The notes beneath the pieces were generated by a model, which saw nothing but the letters and a program-made list of their open reading frames with translations, was not told where the DNA came from and did no database searches. The translations under genes and the position numbers were made by a program. From DAOQVR01 sp035341665 (GTDB lineage: Bacteria; Chloroflexota; Anaerolineae; JAAYZQ01), in NCBI GenBank assembly GCA_035341665.1, contig DAOQVR010000002.1, positions 328,372 through 392,371 of the forward strand: a stretch of 64,000 nucleotides of DNA, given 5' to 3'. Below are positions 8,280 through 17,808 of the stretch, one piece after another. The stretch's first letter is position 1, and the number at the start of each line of letters is the position of its first letter.

Positions 8280-8309
8280 ATTCTAGCACAAGCCGGTGCG
8301 CCTTGCCAG
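8280..8309 (-). promoter_or_regulatory. Extended -10 promoter of the second sugar ABC operon
   Basis: TGCTAGAAT (8288-8280) is an extended -10 (TGn plus TAGAAT). A partial -35, CTGGCA (8309-8304), lies 18 bp upstream of the hexamer. It fits transcription of the binding protein at 8225. Confidence 0.55.
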
Positions 8310-8351
8310 TTGAGAGTGAAGCCCAATCTCGACGGATGGCCCCTTCCGGCC

Positions 8352-8810
8352 CTAGTGCCGGTCGTCCACAAGCCTCTTGCCGAGGCCGATGACGTCATCC
8401 CGGGAGAACTCGAGGGCGCGATAGAACTCGAGCGCGGCGTCGTTGCCCGTGCGCACTTGCAGGCAGATCTTGGGGCAGCCTGCCTCGCGCAGAATCTCCT
8501 CGGCGCGCGCGACCAGGAGGCGCCCAATTCCCTGACGCCGGAAACCGGGGTCCACAGCCAGGTAGTTGAGCCAGCCGCGGTGGCCTTCGTAGCCGACCAT
8601 GAGCGTGGCAATGACCCTGCCGCCGGCGTCTCCGACAAGGAACCACTCGGGGCGGACGCGCAGCTTGCGGCTGATGTCTCGGTCGGGGTCGTTCCAGGGC
8701 ACGACCAAGTTGCAGCGAACCCACAGGTCGATCACCGCGGCGCGGTCGGCCTCGCGGAAGGGGCGAATCAATACCGCGGGCACAGAGGGATCCGGCGTGT
8801 TTGCGCTCAT
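8352..8810 (-). CDS. GNAT acetyltransferase, YpeA-like
   Basis: 152 residues from the ATG at 8810; a TTG at 8825 would add five. The acetyl-CoA pyrophosphate loop is visible as VDPGFRRQGIGRLL, preceded by the strand RGWLNYLAV and followed by LQVRTGNDAALEFYRALEF, the usual GNAT core. YpeA-type members often carry this arrangement, but the physiological substrate is not evident. It lies 45 bp after the GT-C gene and may be cotranscribed with it. Confidence 0.85.
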   Translation of the reverse strand: MSANTPDPSVPAVLIRPFREADRAAVIDLWVRCNLVVPWNDPDRDISRKLRVRPEWFLVGDAGGRVIATLMVGYEGHRGWLNYLAVDPGFRRQGIGRLLVARAEEILREAGCPKICLQVRTGNDAALEFYRALEFSRDDVIGLGKRLVDDRH

Positions 8811-8855
8811 GGAAGAGGCCCCCAAGCTCCCGTACCAGGATGCTCCGGCAGCCGG

Positions 8856-11084
8856 CTACCGGATGGTCAGAGTGCCCAGCGACAAGGAGTCACCGGTCAC
8901 ATCGTCCCGGGCGTCGAGCACCGGCAGGCGCTGCCCGGTCTGTAGGTCGTACATGCCGAGGATTAGCCGGTAGGAGCCGGGCTGCGCATCAGGCCGGATA
9001 GGGAGGAGGACCCGCTCGCCGATGACGTCACCCGGCTGCCAACCCGAGGTGAGGCACTCCCCGCCGCACGGAAGGCGGTCGAGCTGCCCGGCCTTGCCCT
9101 GCTGGTCGTCGACGGCCTGCACAAAGAGCGTGTAGGACGTCGCAGTTGGACCGAGCGCGCGCCAGACGACGAGCAGTTCCAGGTTGTCCCCTCGCCGGAC
9201 GCTGTGGCCCCGCACATCCACGGCCACGTCTGCCAGGCTGCCCAGCCGTGCCCGCCCGGCATCCGCCGTGAGTGGCAGGCGCACCTCGTCGAACGGGCGC
9301 CCCGGCGGCCAGTGGGCTTCGAGCCGGACGGTGCCTGCCTGGAAACGCACGGGCCCCGGCTCCGTGTTCTTGCACCCGTACACCCATATCCCTGCGCTCG
9401 CCGCCTTGTCAAGATCCTCGAGCGATCCACCCCACAGCGGCAGCCGGCCATCGTAGGCGTTCTGCAGCTCTTCGGTGAGAAGCGGATCGGCCAGGACGGC
9501 GACCTCGCCGGGGCGCTCCATCTCTTGCAGCAGCCGGGCGGCGGCGGCCGCATCGCCCGAGGGAGCCACAAGCGCCAGCATCCCGGCAGACCCCACGGCC
9601 AACAGGAGCAGGAGGCCAGCGCCGGCCCAGGTGCGCCAGCGCCCCCGCCACGCCTGCCACAGGGCGACTAGCGAGATCGCCAGGAGGGCCAGCCCCAAAC
9701 CGAGGGCCGGTTCCCGGAGGGCCCCTTCCTGCATCCACGCCAGGTCCAGGTTCTCAGGCCGCAGGTATCTCCACTGGCGAGCCAGCGGGCTGTAAGACGG
9801 ATCGAAGAGAGTGGCAGGGTGATAGAGGTAGAGCTCGGCGAAGATGTCTTCGAGATAGAGATTGAAGCTGACCGCAACCCCCAGGACCTGCACGCCAACG
9901 CTGACGACCGCCAGCAGGGCGAGGGCGAGGGCGACGGCCCGGCTGCGCGCTGCGGCCGCAAGGGCCGGAGCGAGCGGCAGGATGGCAAGGGGAAGGATCG
10001 CCACCAGGAAGCGAGGGCCCCAGGCGTGGCCGGCCCACCAGAGATACCAGGGGGCGTAGAAAGCCACGTTGGCGAGCACCACACCGCAGACCACGGCCGC
10101 CTCGATGCGGTGGCGCCGGAAGAAGGCGGGCAAGGCGATCAGCGCGGCAAACAGGATAGGGTTGTACCAGAAAAGCCCCTTGCCCGGACTGAAGGTCAGG
10201 CCGTACAAGCCTTTGAAGAAGGAGTAGGACCAGCTCTCCTCAGGCAAGTAGCCCGTGATTAGAGGGCTGCCAAACCGAAGCCAGTTGTACCAGCCGCTGA
10301 GGGCGAGCGCGGCGAGCACAGGCAGCCCAAAGGCGACAAGGGGGCCCACCCAGGCCGCCCACCTGCGACCCGAACGGCGGTAGCAGCCGGCAAGGAGCCG
10401 GAAGGCAAAAAACGGCACGGCGATGGCGTTGTTGAGTCGGGCCAGGAGGGCAAGGGCCAAGCCAATCCCCGCCAGCAGGGGCCAGCGCCACCGCGCGGAG
10501 CGAGGCTGTCCATCAGGCCGGGCGGGTGAGGTGTGCCCGCCACTCGCGGGCAGCGTATCGGTGTCGTGCGCCCGATCGCTCACCAGGGCGTACATGCTGA
10601 CCATGAGTCCGGCGGCGGCAAGCGTCTCACTGAAGAAAAAACGAGCGTAGGGCCAGGCCATGGTTGCCAGCCCATAGGCGAGTGCCACTCCAAGCGAGGG
10701 GCCACGAAGGTAGCCAAGGCGCCTCAGGGTGCCATAGATCAAGACACCCGTGAGGGCCGTGAGCAGCCCGTTGGTCCACATCGCCGCCTGCACGTTGCCC
10801 ACCGCTGCCGACTGCAGCGCCAGCCAATAGAGGGGCAGTGCAGCGAGCGTCATCCCAATCCCCTTGCGGCTGTAGAGGTGGTCGTCGGCGCCGAATGACC
10901 CCTGCTGCTGCCCCTGCCAGCGAAGCAGGTCGGTGTCCCAGGCGCCACGCCGGGCCAGGCTGTCGGTGGCGACCAGCATCGACATCTCGTCGCTGGAGTG
11001 GTAGACGCCACTGAAGGTGAGCAGGTAGACGCTCAGGAGCAGGGCAAAGAGGGCAAGCGCCAGCGGGCCATCACGCCGGCTCAC
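8856..11084 (-). CDS. GT-C family membrane glycosyltransferase with one C-terminal beta-rich module
   Basis: 742 residues from a GTG at 11084 whose GTGA overlaps the stop of the upstream gene; a longer GTG start (11111) is less likely. The first extracytoplasmic loop carries Asp32-Glu33 (YHSSDEMS), the position of the catalytic acidic residue in GT-C/PMT-like enzymes. About ten membrane helices follow. The C-terminus is soluble: after a short domain (YGCKNTEPGPV) comes a module of about 140 residues (SYTLFVQAVDD, SGWQPGDVIGERVLLPI, PGSYRLILGMYDLQTGQRLPV). It is probably a polyprenyl-phosphate-sugar-dependent transferase in envelope glycan assembly. A hydrophilic insert after the seventh helix region coincides with a REP-like hairpin at 10534-10552. 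Confidence 0.78.
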   Translation of the reverse strand: MSRRDGPLALALFALLLSVYLLTFSGVYHSSDEMSMLVATDSLARRGAWDTDLLRWQGQQQGSFGADDHLYSRKGIGMTLAALPLYWLALQSAAVGNVQAAMWTNGLLTALTGVLIYGTLRRLGYLRGPSLGVALAYGLATMAWPYARFFFSETLAAAGLMVSMYALVSDRAHDTDTLPASGGHTSPARPDGQPRSARWRWPLLAGIGLALALLARLNNAIAVPFFAFRLLAGCYRRSGRRWAAWVGPLVAFGLPVLAALALSGWYNWLRFGSPLITGYLPEESWSYSFFKGLYGLTFSPGKGLFWYNPILFAALIALPAFFRRHRIEAAVVCGVVLANVAFYAPWYLWWAGHAWGPRFLVAILPLAILPLAPALAAAARSRAVALALALLAVVSVGVQVLGVAVSFNLYLEDIFAELYLYHPATLFDPSYSPLARQWRYLRPENLDLAWMQEGALREPALGLGLALLAISLVALWQAWRGRWRTWAGAGLLLLLAVGSAGMLALVAPSGDAAAAARLLQEMERPGEVAVLADPLLTEELQNAYDGRLPLWGGSLEDLDKAASAGIWVYGCKNTEPGPVRFQAGTVRLEAHWPPGRPFDEVRLPLTADAGRARLGSLADVAVDVRGHSVRRGDNLELLVVWRALGPTATSYTLFVQAVDDQQGKAGQLDRLPCGGECLTSGWQPGDVIGERVLLPIRPDAQPGSYRLILGMYDLQTGQRLPVLDARDDVTGDSLSLGTLTIR
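10534..10552. repeat. REP-like hairpin inside a glycosyltransferase gene
   Basis: TGCCCGC / GCGGGCA, a 7-bp stem with a 5-base loop (CACTC). It lies in the stretch encoding the hydrophilic insert ASGGHTSPARPDGQ between membrane helices. The core resembles the intercistronic hairpins at 364-391 and 60726-60757. Confidence 0.45.
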
Positions 11085-12763
11085 GGCGTCTCCCAGCTCG
11101 AGAGCAGCCACCCGCCCAAGTCGTAGCTGGTCACCGATCGGTAGTGCCCTGACATCCAGCCATTCATGGCCGAGTCAGGCGGGGCGTAGAGCCAAAAGCG
11201 CCCCTGCGCGCCCTCGACGTGAGCAGCCAACCGGGGCTCCCAAGCCGGTAGGTAGTCGTTGGTTTCGATCAGGCTCAGGCGGAGCTGCTTGCGCAGGAAG
11301 GGGTAGAGCGCTTCGTAGGTTTCCATCTCGCCGACCACGAGAGAGGCGCCCGGTTCCGCCTCCCGGCGCAGGATGTCGATGGCCGGGCGGTGCGGGCTCG
11401 CCTCGTAGCGGGACTGGGCGTAGGCCGGAAGGCCGAGAACGGCGCCTGCGACGCCGGCCGCCAGGACAAGGGCGGTGACTCCCGCTGCCAGCCGGCTCCA
11501 GCGCCTGTCCGGGACCTTCCAGCCATAGACCTGTGCGGCGTACTCGAGGCAGAGCACCACCCAGATGAGGCTCCGCAGGAGCACTGCGCCGGCCAGGAAC
11601 CACTCGCGGCCGGGCAGAAGGAGGAAGTAGACCGGGTACTCGGCAAGGTTGAGCAGGCTCAGGAGCAAGGCGTAGGCGACGCCGCGCCAGCCGGGGATGA
11701 GCAGGAGGATGAAGGGGAGCAACAGGACGACGAACTGAGGGCTGTACCCCTTGGAGTAGAGGAGGAGCAAGCCCAGCCCCAACGCCGTGAACGCGACCAC
11801 GCGGCGCCCGTCACCCCAATCGACGCGCCGCGTGAAGAGGAACAGGTAAAGGAGCAGGAAGAGGGCGGTAACCAACAGCCAGGGAATGTGCGTGGGGTGC
11901 TGGGCTGCGCCGGCCGTGGTGGGGTCGAAACGGTTCCAACCGCCGGCCACCCCGAACGAGTAGTAGCCGTCTATGAGCGCCCAGAGGGTCTCCCAGCTGG
12001 AGCGGGCCATCGGCGAGAGGAGGGATTGGAGAAGCGTCTTGGGGGCAGTGAGCAGGAAGGGTGCCGCCACCGCCAGAATGGACAGCAGGGCAGCCAGGAC
12101 GAGCCGGAGCCGCCGGGAGAGGCCCATCATGTGCTGCCAGGCGGCGGGCAGGGCCACGATGGGCATCATCTTGGTCATAAAGCCGAGGCCCGCCGCAAGG
12201 CCGCCCAGGATAGGCCTCTGGCCCAGCGTCCACCATACGGCCAGGAGCAGAAAGAGCAGGGCCAGGCTGTCAAAGCCGCCGAAAAGCGTCAGAACGGGGG
12301 CAAGGAGAGCCGTGTAGACCCACGCCAGGCGGACCGCACGGCCGGCGCCGTGGAGGCGGTGCGCAAGTGCGTAGAGGACGACCAGGTTGGCCGCCTCCAC
12401 CAGGACAAGGAAGGTGCTCAGGGTCATGTAGAACCAGGCCCCGGGCTGCGTCCAGGCTGGAACCAGGAGGCTCAGGCGGTAAAGGCCGAGCATCAGCCAG
12501 GGAAAGATGGGCGGGTACTCGACCCAGAAGTCGATTAGGGGGAGAAACCCCTGGTTCGTGAAGCTGAGCAAGAGGCGATAGTAGCCGAAATCGGAGAGCT
12601 CTCCGAGGTAGCCGCCCGGCTTGAAGACCCACACGGCTGCCAGCCGGAAGGCCAAGAAAAGGACCAGGATCAAGGCAAGCTGCCGGTGTGAGGCCAACAG
12701 CTCGCGAAGCCCGCCCGCCGCGCGATGGATGGAAGGCAACCGGGCCGTGAGTTCTTTCGCCAC
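11081..12763 (-). CDS. Multi-spanning GT-C type glycosyltransferase (GT87/mannosyltransferase-like)
   Basis: 560 residues from a GTG. About ten helices are seen, and the first loop reads SDFGYYRLL followed by LIDFWVEYPPIFPW. An acidic residue before the second helix and the xEYPP motif are features of GT87-like and related GT-C mannosyltransferases that use polyprenyl-phosphate donors. A soluble C-terminal tail of about 110 residues (RREAEPGASLVVGEMETYEAL) lacks the beta-rich module of its neighbours. It is the first gene of a two-gene unit coupled by GTGA to the next GT-C gene. A promoter lies just upstream. Confidence 0.75.
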   Translation of the reverse strand: MAKELTARLPSIHRAAGGLRELLASHRQLALILVLFLAFRLAAVWVFKPGGYLGELSDFGYYRLLLSFTNQGFLPLIDFWVEYPPIFPWLMLGLYRLSLLVPAWTQPGAWFYMTLSTFLVLVEAANLVVLYALAHRLHGAGRAVRLAWVYTALLAPVLTLFGGFDSLALLFLLLAVWWTLGQRPILGGLAAGLGFMTKMMPIVALPAAWQHMMGLSRRLRLVLAALLSILAVAAPFLLTAPKTLLQSLLSPMARSSWETLWALIDGYYSFGVAGGWNRFDPTTAGAAQHPTHIPWLLVTALFLLLYLFLFTRRVDWGDGRRVVAFTALGLGLLLLYSKGYSPQFVVLLLPFILLLIPGWRGVAYALLLSLLNLAEYPVYFLLLPGREWFLAGAVLLRSLIWVVLCLEYAAQVYGWKVPDRRWSRLAAGVTALVLAAGVAGAVLGLPAYAQSRYEASPHRPAIDILRREAEPGASLVVGEMETYEALYPFLRKQLRLSLIETNDYLPAWEPRLAAHVEGAQGRFWLYAPPDSAMNGWMSGHYRSVTSYDLGGWLLSSWETP

Positions 12764-12811
12764 CAGTTATGACTCCAGCGCTCCGCCTCGCCGTGCTCTG
12801 CTCTGCCCGGC

Positions 12812-12841
12812 ATTGTACACGGACAAGCTCATAGCAGCCAA
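12812..12841 (-). promoter_or_regulatory. Promoter for the 12763-8856 glycosyltransferase pair
   Basis: TTGGCT (12841-12836), 18 bp, TACAAT (12817-12812) on the minus strand, about 50 bp upstream of the GTG start at 12763. Confidence 0.6.
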
Positions 12842-12848
12842 CCGGCGA

Positions 12849-15260
12849 TCACGGCTCTACCGCCCCGAGGTCCACAAAATCGACCTCACTGCCCACAACC
12901 CGCAGCCGGGTGCCGGTGGACGCATCGTACAGCCCGGCGACCAGCCGGCAGGTCGTCCCGGGCGGTGCGCCGGCTGGGGGGATCAGGTCAAGCGGGTCGG
13001 CCACCACTTCACCGGGCAGCCACCAGAACGTTGGGTAGCCGCCCTCCCGCGGTAGGGCATCGACCTGGGCAGCCACCTGCCCATCCGGCCCTAGAAGCTG
13101 AGCAAAGGCAGTGTAGCTCGTGGTCATCCTCTGCTGGGCCTGCCAATAGAGCGTCACGCGGATCGCGGAGCGCCGCCCGCGCTCCAGATCATAGCCCAGG
13201 AGGCGCACCTCCCCACCCAGGTCCGCGTCCAGGGCGTACTGCGGTGACGGAAGGGAATAGGTGCGGGGCTCGGGCCGCGGCTTGCCCTCCCTCACAGCCA
13301 CGAGCCGCACCCAGGTGTTGTCCTCAAAGAGGCGGAGGGTAAGGGACGACGACTCCACGCGGGCCGGCAGGCGGACCTCCGTGCTGGACCAGTCGCCGCC
13401 CAGCGTCACACCCAGGCCGGCCGAGAAATCGTCGCCCACCGGCCAGGGCAGGGTCTCGGTGCGGATGACCTCGCCCGGCTGCCAGCTCGACGGAGGATAC
13501 CAGACGGTTGCCACCATGGGCCGCAGCGTGGTGTCCTCCAGGATGCGGCCGGTCTCGTCGTCCAGGTAAAAGGGGCAAAGGCGCACGCCTTCCGGCAGCG
13601 GGCGCAGCGCCCGCCAGTAGAAGGCCAGCATCCACCCCTCATCTCCCTCGCTTATGTCGAATCCGAGGCACTCCACCGCCGGCTCCTCCCCTATCAGGAA
13701 CTGAAGCTGCATAGGATATTGGGGGTGATCCTCCCGCACCCGGGCAAAGTCGAAAAAAACCGGCGGAAGCGCCGTCTCACCCCCGCCTCGGCGCAGCAGC
13801 AGCCAGCCATCTTCCGCCTCAACCACCCCGAAACCACCCGAGAGCATCTGATCGACGCCGGCCTTCAGGTCGTTCGGATGGAGCGGCCAGAAGTTGGTCA
13901 CGTCCAGCCAGGCATACTCGGCGCCCTCCAGCCGGGAGAGTCTGCTGCCGTCCCACTGGTTCACAGCATAGACATAGCGCCTCGTGCTGACGTGCGGGAA
14001 GAGCCTCGGCAGGGCGCTCACAGCCGCGTCTGGGGGGATTCGCTCGGCCAGGGCAGCACCCAAGCGGTGGTGTTCCGTCACCTTGGGCCACTCAAAGCCG
14101 GCTGCCAGGGGCGTTTCGCCGTGGCCTACGTGGTAGGCCAGGGTTGCCGCGAGCACCAGCGCCACAAGCACATAGGGCACGAACCTCCGGCCACCCAGCC
14201 TCCGGCTCAGCCGGCCCACACCATACGCGGCAGAGACCACGACGAAGGGCACCAAGGTTACGCTGTATTGGTAGCCCTCAAGGACGTGCATCTGCGACTT
14301 GACACTGAGCAGGTTCTCCAGCAGGGCCGGCAGCGCCAGCACCAGGACTTCTGGCGCCAGAAGCGATAGGAGGGCCATGGGAGACAGCAAGTCGCGCACG
14401 TACGCCCAGTTTGCGCCGGTGCAGAGGTAGCCGAGGACCGTGCCGGGCCGTGTAAGAAAGGTCAGGACGATCTCTCCCAGGCTGTCGCCCAGGTGGCCGT
14501 AGCGATAGCCGAGCGGGGATGCCTGCGCCACGTCGAAATGGGGCAGGATCACCCCGGCAGCCAACCAGAACCAGGCGGCGCCGGCGGCCATGGTGGCGAG
14601 TCCGGGCCAGCGCCTGCGCCGGACGGCCAGGAGGTAGAGCCCAAGCATGAATACCAGGAGCGGCACGTCCTCCTTGCAGGCCATGGCCAGCCCGGACCAC
14701 ATCGCGAAGCGCCCCCACTGTGCGTTCTCCAGCCGCCACAGGGCCATGAGCAGCAGGGTGGGCGCAAGGGTGATCTCGTGGAAGTCAAAGCGGTTGGCAG
14801 CCTGCAGTGCCGGGAACATGAGGTAGGCAAAGGTAAAGACCAGTGCCAGCCATCCCACCCGCACGGCACCGGCCTCTGCCTCTGCGCCGGCAAGGGCGCG
14901 CCGCGCCAGCCAGTAGACGGGCCATGCGCCCAGGGCGACCACGATGGCCTGCAGGATGAGGAGCGACCTGGGATCGGCCCAGATCAGGTAGACCAGCGAC
15001 ACCGGCAGGAGGATGGGCCAAACGTGGATGCCGAGCGAGTTCTCCGGCTGGGCGCCCTCCGGGTTGGTCATGATGAAGGGCGCGCCGTGCAGGTTGTTCC
15101 AGGCAATCTGGCTCAGGTTGCCCAGCTCAAAGTCCGTGCTCTGAAACGCGTTGTGGCGCCGGATCGTGAGGACGGCAAAGAAGGCAGCGTAGGCAAGCAC
15201 CAATGTCCATACGGCGATGATGGTCCAGCGTCTTGCGCCGGACCCTTCACTTGGCGGCAC
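12849..15260 (-). CDS. DUF2079 membrane protein with C-terminal beta-rich modules
   Basis: 803 residues from a GTG with ribosome site GAGGAGG. The N-terminus matches DUF2079 (RRHNAFQSTDFELGNLSQIA followed by WNNLHG, then GIHVWPILLPVSLVYLIWAD), a GT-C-like membrane family of unproven activity. About ten to twelve helices are followed by roughly 350 soluble residues with two modules: a diverged one (VECLGFDIS, PSSWQPGEVIRTETL) and a clear one (EVRLLGYDLE, VTLYWQAQ, YPTFWWLPGEVVADP, VAGLYDASTGTRLRV). A paralogue with the same plan lies at 52589-55030. It is probably a sugar transferase in envelope glycan synthesis and is a single-gene unit with its own promoter. Confidence 0.82.
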   Translation of the reverse strand: MPPSEGSGARRWTIIAVWTLVLAYAAFFAVLTIRRHNAFQSTDFELGNLSQIAWNNLHGAPFIMTNPEGAQPENSLGIHVWPILLPVSLVYLIWADPRSLLILQAIVVALGAWPVYWLARRALAGAEAEAGAVRVGWLALVFTFAYLMFPALQAANRFDFHEITLAPTLLLMALWRLENAQWGRFAMWSGLAMACKEDVPLLVFMLGLYLLAVRRRRWPGLATMAAGAAWFWLAAGVILPHFDVAQASPLGYRYGHLGDSLGEIVLTFLTRPGTVLGYLCTGANWAYVRDLLSPMALLSLLAPEVLVLALPALLENLLSVKSQMHVLEGYQYSVTLVPFVVVSAAYGVGRLSRRLGGRRFVPYVLVALVLAATLAYHVGHGETPLAAGFEWPKVTEHHRLGAALAERIPPDAAVSALPRLFPHVSTRRYVYAVNQWDGSRLSRLEGAEYAWLDVTNFWPLHPNDLKAGVDQMLSGGFGVVEAEDGWLLLRRGGGETALPPVFFDFARVREDHPQYPMQLQFLIGEEPAVECLGFDISEGDEGWMLAFYWRALRPLPEGVRLCPFYLDDETGRILEDTTLRPMVATVWYPPSSWQPGEVIRTETLPWPVGDDFSAGLGVTLGGDWSSTEVRLPARVESSSLTLRLFEDNTWVRLVAVREGKPRPEPRTYSLPSPQYALDADLGGEVRLLGYDLERGRRSAIRVTLYWQAQQRMTTSYTAFAQLLGPDGQVAAQVDALPREGGYPTFWWLPGEVVADPLDLIPPAGAPPGTTCRLVAGLYDASTGTRLRVVGSEVDFVDLGAVEP

Positions 15261-15289
15261 GCGGCCCTCCTCGGTGCGAACTCACAAGC

Positions 15290-15318
15290 ATACTACGCCC
15301 GATGCCCGCCCCGGTCAA
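15290..15318 (-). promoter_or_regulatory. Promoter of the DUF2079 gene
   Basis: TTGACC (15318-15313), 17 bp, TAGTAT (15295-15290) on the minus strand, 30 bp upstream of the GTG start. The rest of the 178-bp gap (15319-15438) shows no gene that I can support. Confidence 0.75.
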
Positions 15319-15438
15319 GATCGACGGGGCTCCGTCAGAAGCCTTCGCCCATCGGCGGATCGGGTGCGGCGCGCCTGCCCGGCGGTGCGCCGTACCCGGT
15401 CCGTCTCGGTCGCACAAGGCCTCCGGCAGGGCGCGCAC

Positions 15439-17808
15439 CTATGGTCCCGGCAGGCGGATCGTGGTCAGCGTGACGCTGTCGCCCACCGGCCGGCCGCCGG
15501 CATCGACCACTTGCAGGCGCTGCCCTGTCTCCAGGAGGTAGAGCCCGGCGATCAGGGGGTAGTCCCCCGCCGGCAAGCCGGCCTCGATCGCAAGTGGGTG
15601 CTCGTCCTCGATCGTCTCCCCGACTTGCCACGCGTTGGTCGGGTAAAAGCCCCCTTCGGGCAGGCCATCATGCTGAGCGACCGCGTGGCCCTCCTGCCCA
15701 ACCAGGTGCACAAAGACCGTGTAGCTGGCATCGGGCCTGGTGATCGCCTGCCAATAGAGACGAACGGTGCAGCGCTCAGAAGGCGGCTCGCATGCCAGGG
15801 AGTAGCCCAGCAGCCGGATCTGGCCGCCGAGATCTGCCTCGAGGGGCACCTGGGGCATGGGGGTGGACAGCCCCGTCGTGTCCAGGTACCCGAGCGCGAC
15901 GCGGTCCGCGCCGCTCTTCGCCAGTAGCACCGCTTCCCGGCTGCCGGGCCGGTAGAGGCCCATGTCGAGCCGGTAGCGGCCGGCGGGCAGATCGGCCGGG
16001 ACGGGGACGGTGTGTCGATCCAGCACCGTCTCTCCCTTGGGCCAGACCGTCGGCTGGTAGAACCCTCCCAGCAGCGGCTCGTCCACCTGCGCGACTCGCG
16101 CGCCGTCACGCCCCACCAGGTGCAGAAAGACCGTGTAGGCAGGGCGAGTAGATGCCAGCGAATGCCAGGCGAGGCTCACCTCGAGCCGGCCGCCGGCTTG
16201 CAGGCTATCCACCGGCAGATCGACCCTTTCCAAAGCCAGCTCATCCCCAAAGGTGGCCATCACCGGCCAGGCCAGGACCGGGGGCGTAGGCTCCGTATAG
16301 CCCTCCCCCAGGAATACGGCCATGCCCCGCTCGTCATACACCGGGACCATCTGATCCAGGACCGTGCGGATGAACTCGTTCTCGAACCACGACTGGAAGC
16401 GCCAGCCGTCCACGACCAGCCAGACGCGGGGGCCGGCAGCCAACACATCGCGAAGCTGCTCGACGCTGTTGAGCAAGGGGGTCCCCGTCCAGCGGTCGAC
16501 CTGCACGCCGCCTGCGCCCTGCATCAGATCCTCGCCCCAGCCAAGCTGCATGACGTAGTAGTCACAATGGTCCAGGTAGAGCATGCTCGCCGGCGGATGG
16601 GTCGTGAGCACCACGTCGCCTGGCTGCCATTGCCCCTGGACGTGGCGGAAGGCGCGATCGTACCCCCACTCCTGGGTAAAGGCCGAAGCGTACCCGGTAA
16701 CCCCGACCAGGGCTGCCAACCCCAGGGAGGCCACGGCACCTGCCCAGGCCGGGCGGAGCCAGCGGCCCACGACGGCTCCGGCAATCAGCCAGAGGATTGG
16801 CAGGAGCATAAAGGCATAGCGCGGCACGCGCCAGGTCGGGCCGGCCAGGAACAACAGCTCGCCGAGCACCACCGCCAAGACCATGTAGGAATAGACCAAG
16901 GGCGAGCTCCGGCCCGGCCGCCGGAAGAGGTAGAAAAGCCCGGCGACGGCCAAGAGCGTAAAGGGCAGGCGCCACACGTCCAGCAGAGCCGGGGCAAAGC
17001 TCTTGAAGCCGGCAAGGAGGTTGCTCCCGGGCAGGGTCAGATAGGGGCGCACCTCCCCAATCTGCTCCAGGTGACTGGCTTCGCCGAGGTTCGCCCCGGA
17101 GACGATGGCAGCAAAAGCGGCCAGGCCGACCAGGAAGGGAGCGAGCACGCTCGGGCGAAGGCACCAGCGCACGCCGCGTGCGGCCACCAGCGCCAGCCCG
17201 AGCGCCGGCAGCAGGAGCGCGGCCTCGACCTGCGCGAGCATGGCAGCCACCACGAGGCCAATGGCCAGCCAGCGCAGCCTGGGCCGGTCGTCCTCAATCG
17301 CGGCGCGGTAGAAGACCCAGGTCGCCAGCAGCACCAGGAGCTGCAGCAGAGTGTACATGCGCGCGCGGGCGCCCCAGGCGATTGCCTCGGGGTCCAGCGC
17401 GGCTGCAGCGGCCGCCACGAGCCCGGCGGTGGTGGAAAAGAGGCGCCGGCCGGCAAAAAAGACCAGTACCACCGTGCCAACGCTGAGCAGCAAGCTCGGC
17501 AGCCGGAGGATCGCCTCGTTCAGCCCAAAGGCGCCCAGTACGGGGGCCAAGAGATAGTTGAAGAGAATGCCGTGCGTGTAAAAGTTGCCGGATGGGAAGA
17601 GAGGGACACCCCGCTGAAGGATGGTCTTCGCCGCATAGATGGTGATATACTCGTCGAAGAAGAGGCTGATCCGCTCGACGTAGAGCCAGCGAAGGGCGAC
17701 CGCGGCGGCGACGAGTGCCGTGAGCACCGCGCCTGCCAGGACGCGCTTCCACGGCACAGGCCGCCGGCCCCCCGGCGTACCCACAGGAGGGCGATCCGCT
17801 GCCGTCAC
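15439..17808 (-). CDS. GT-C family (GT39/PMT-2-like) glycosyltransferase with two C-terminal beta-rich modules
   Basis: 789 residues. Asp52-Glu53 (SLFFDEYITIY) lies in the first outer loop, as in PMT/ArnT-type transferases, and helices extend to about residue 365. A middle soluble domain (QWQPGDVVLTTHPPAS, LDHCDYYVMQ, GTPLLNSVEQLRDVL) is shared with the genes at 17805 and 31261. Two modules follow: LVDSLQAGGRLEV-type with FYQPTVWPKGETV, then QIRLLGYSLA with YPTNAWQVGETIEDEHPL and AGLYLLETGQRLQV. ATGA overlap with the upstream gene shows coupling. It is the last gene of the 25.5-15.4 kb operon. Confidence 0.82.
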   Translation of the reverse strand: MTAADRPPVGTPGGRRPVPWKRVLAGAVLTALVAAAVALRWLYVERISLFFDEYITIYAAKTILQRGVPLFPSGNFYTHGILFNYLLAPVLGAFGLNEAILRLPSLLLSVGTVVLVFFAGRRLFSTTAGLVAAAAAALDPEAIAWGARARMYTLLQLLVLLATWVFYRAAIEDDRPRLRWLAIGLVVAAMLAQVEAALLLPALGLALVAARGVRWCLRPSVLAPFLVGLAAFAAIVSGANLGEASHLEQIGEVRPYLTLPGSNLLAGFKSFAPALLDVWRLPFTLLAVAGLFYLFRRPGRSSPLVYSYMVLAVVLGELLFLAGPTWRVPRYAFMLLPILWLIAGAVVGRWLRPAWAGAVASLGLAALVGVTGYASAFTQEWGYDRAFRHVQGQWQPGDVVLTTHPPASMLYLDHCDYYVMQLGWGEDLMQGAGGVQVDRWTGTPLLNSVEQLRDVLAAGPRVWLVVDGWRFQSWFENEFIRTVLDQMVPVYDERGMAVFLGEGYTEPTPPVLAWPVMATFGDELALERVDLPVDSLQAGGRLEVSLAWHSLASTRPAYTVFLHLVGRDGARVAQVDEPLLGGFYQPTVWPKGETVLDRHTVPVPADLPAGRYRLDMGLYRPGSREAVLLAKSGADRVALGYLDTTGLSTPMPQVPLEADLGGQIRLLGYSLACEPPSERCTVRLYWQAITRPDASYTVFVHLVGQEGHAVAQHDGLPEGGFYPTNAWQVGETIEDEHPLAIEAGLPAGDYPLIAGLYLLETGQRLQVVDAGGRPVGDSVTLTTIRLPGP

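Noticed and set aside
11390..12538. Plus-strand open frame of 382 codons
   Set aside because: Antisense to a multi-spanning membrane protein; its hydrophilic Glu/Gln/Gly-rich translation is typical of the antisense of hydrophobic codons.
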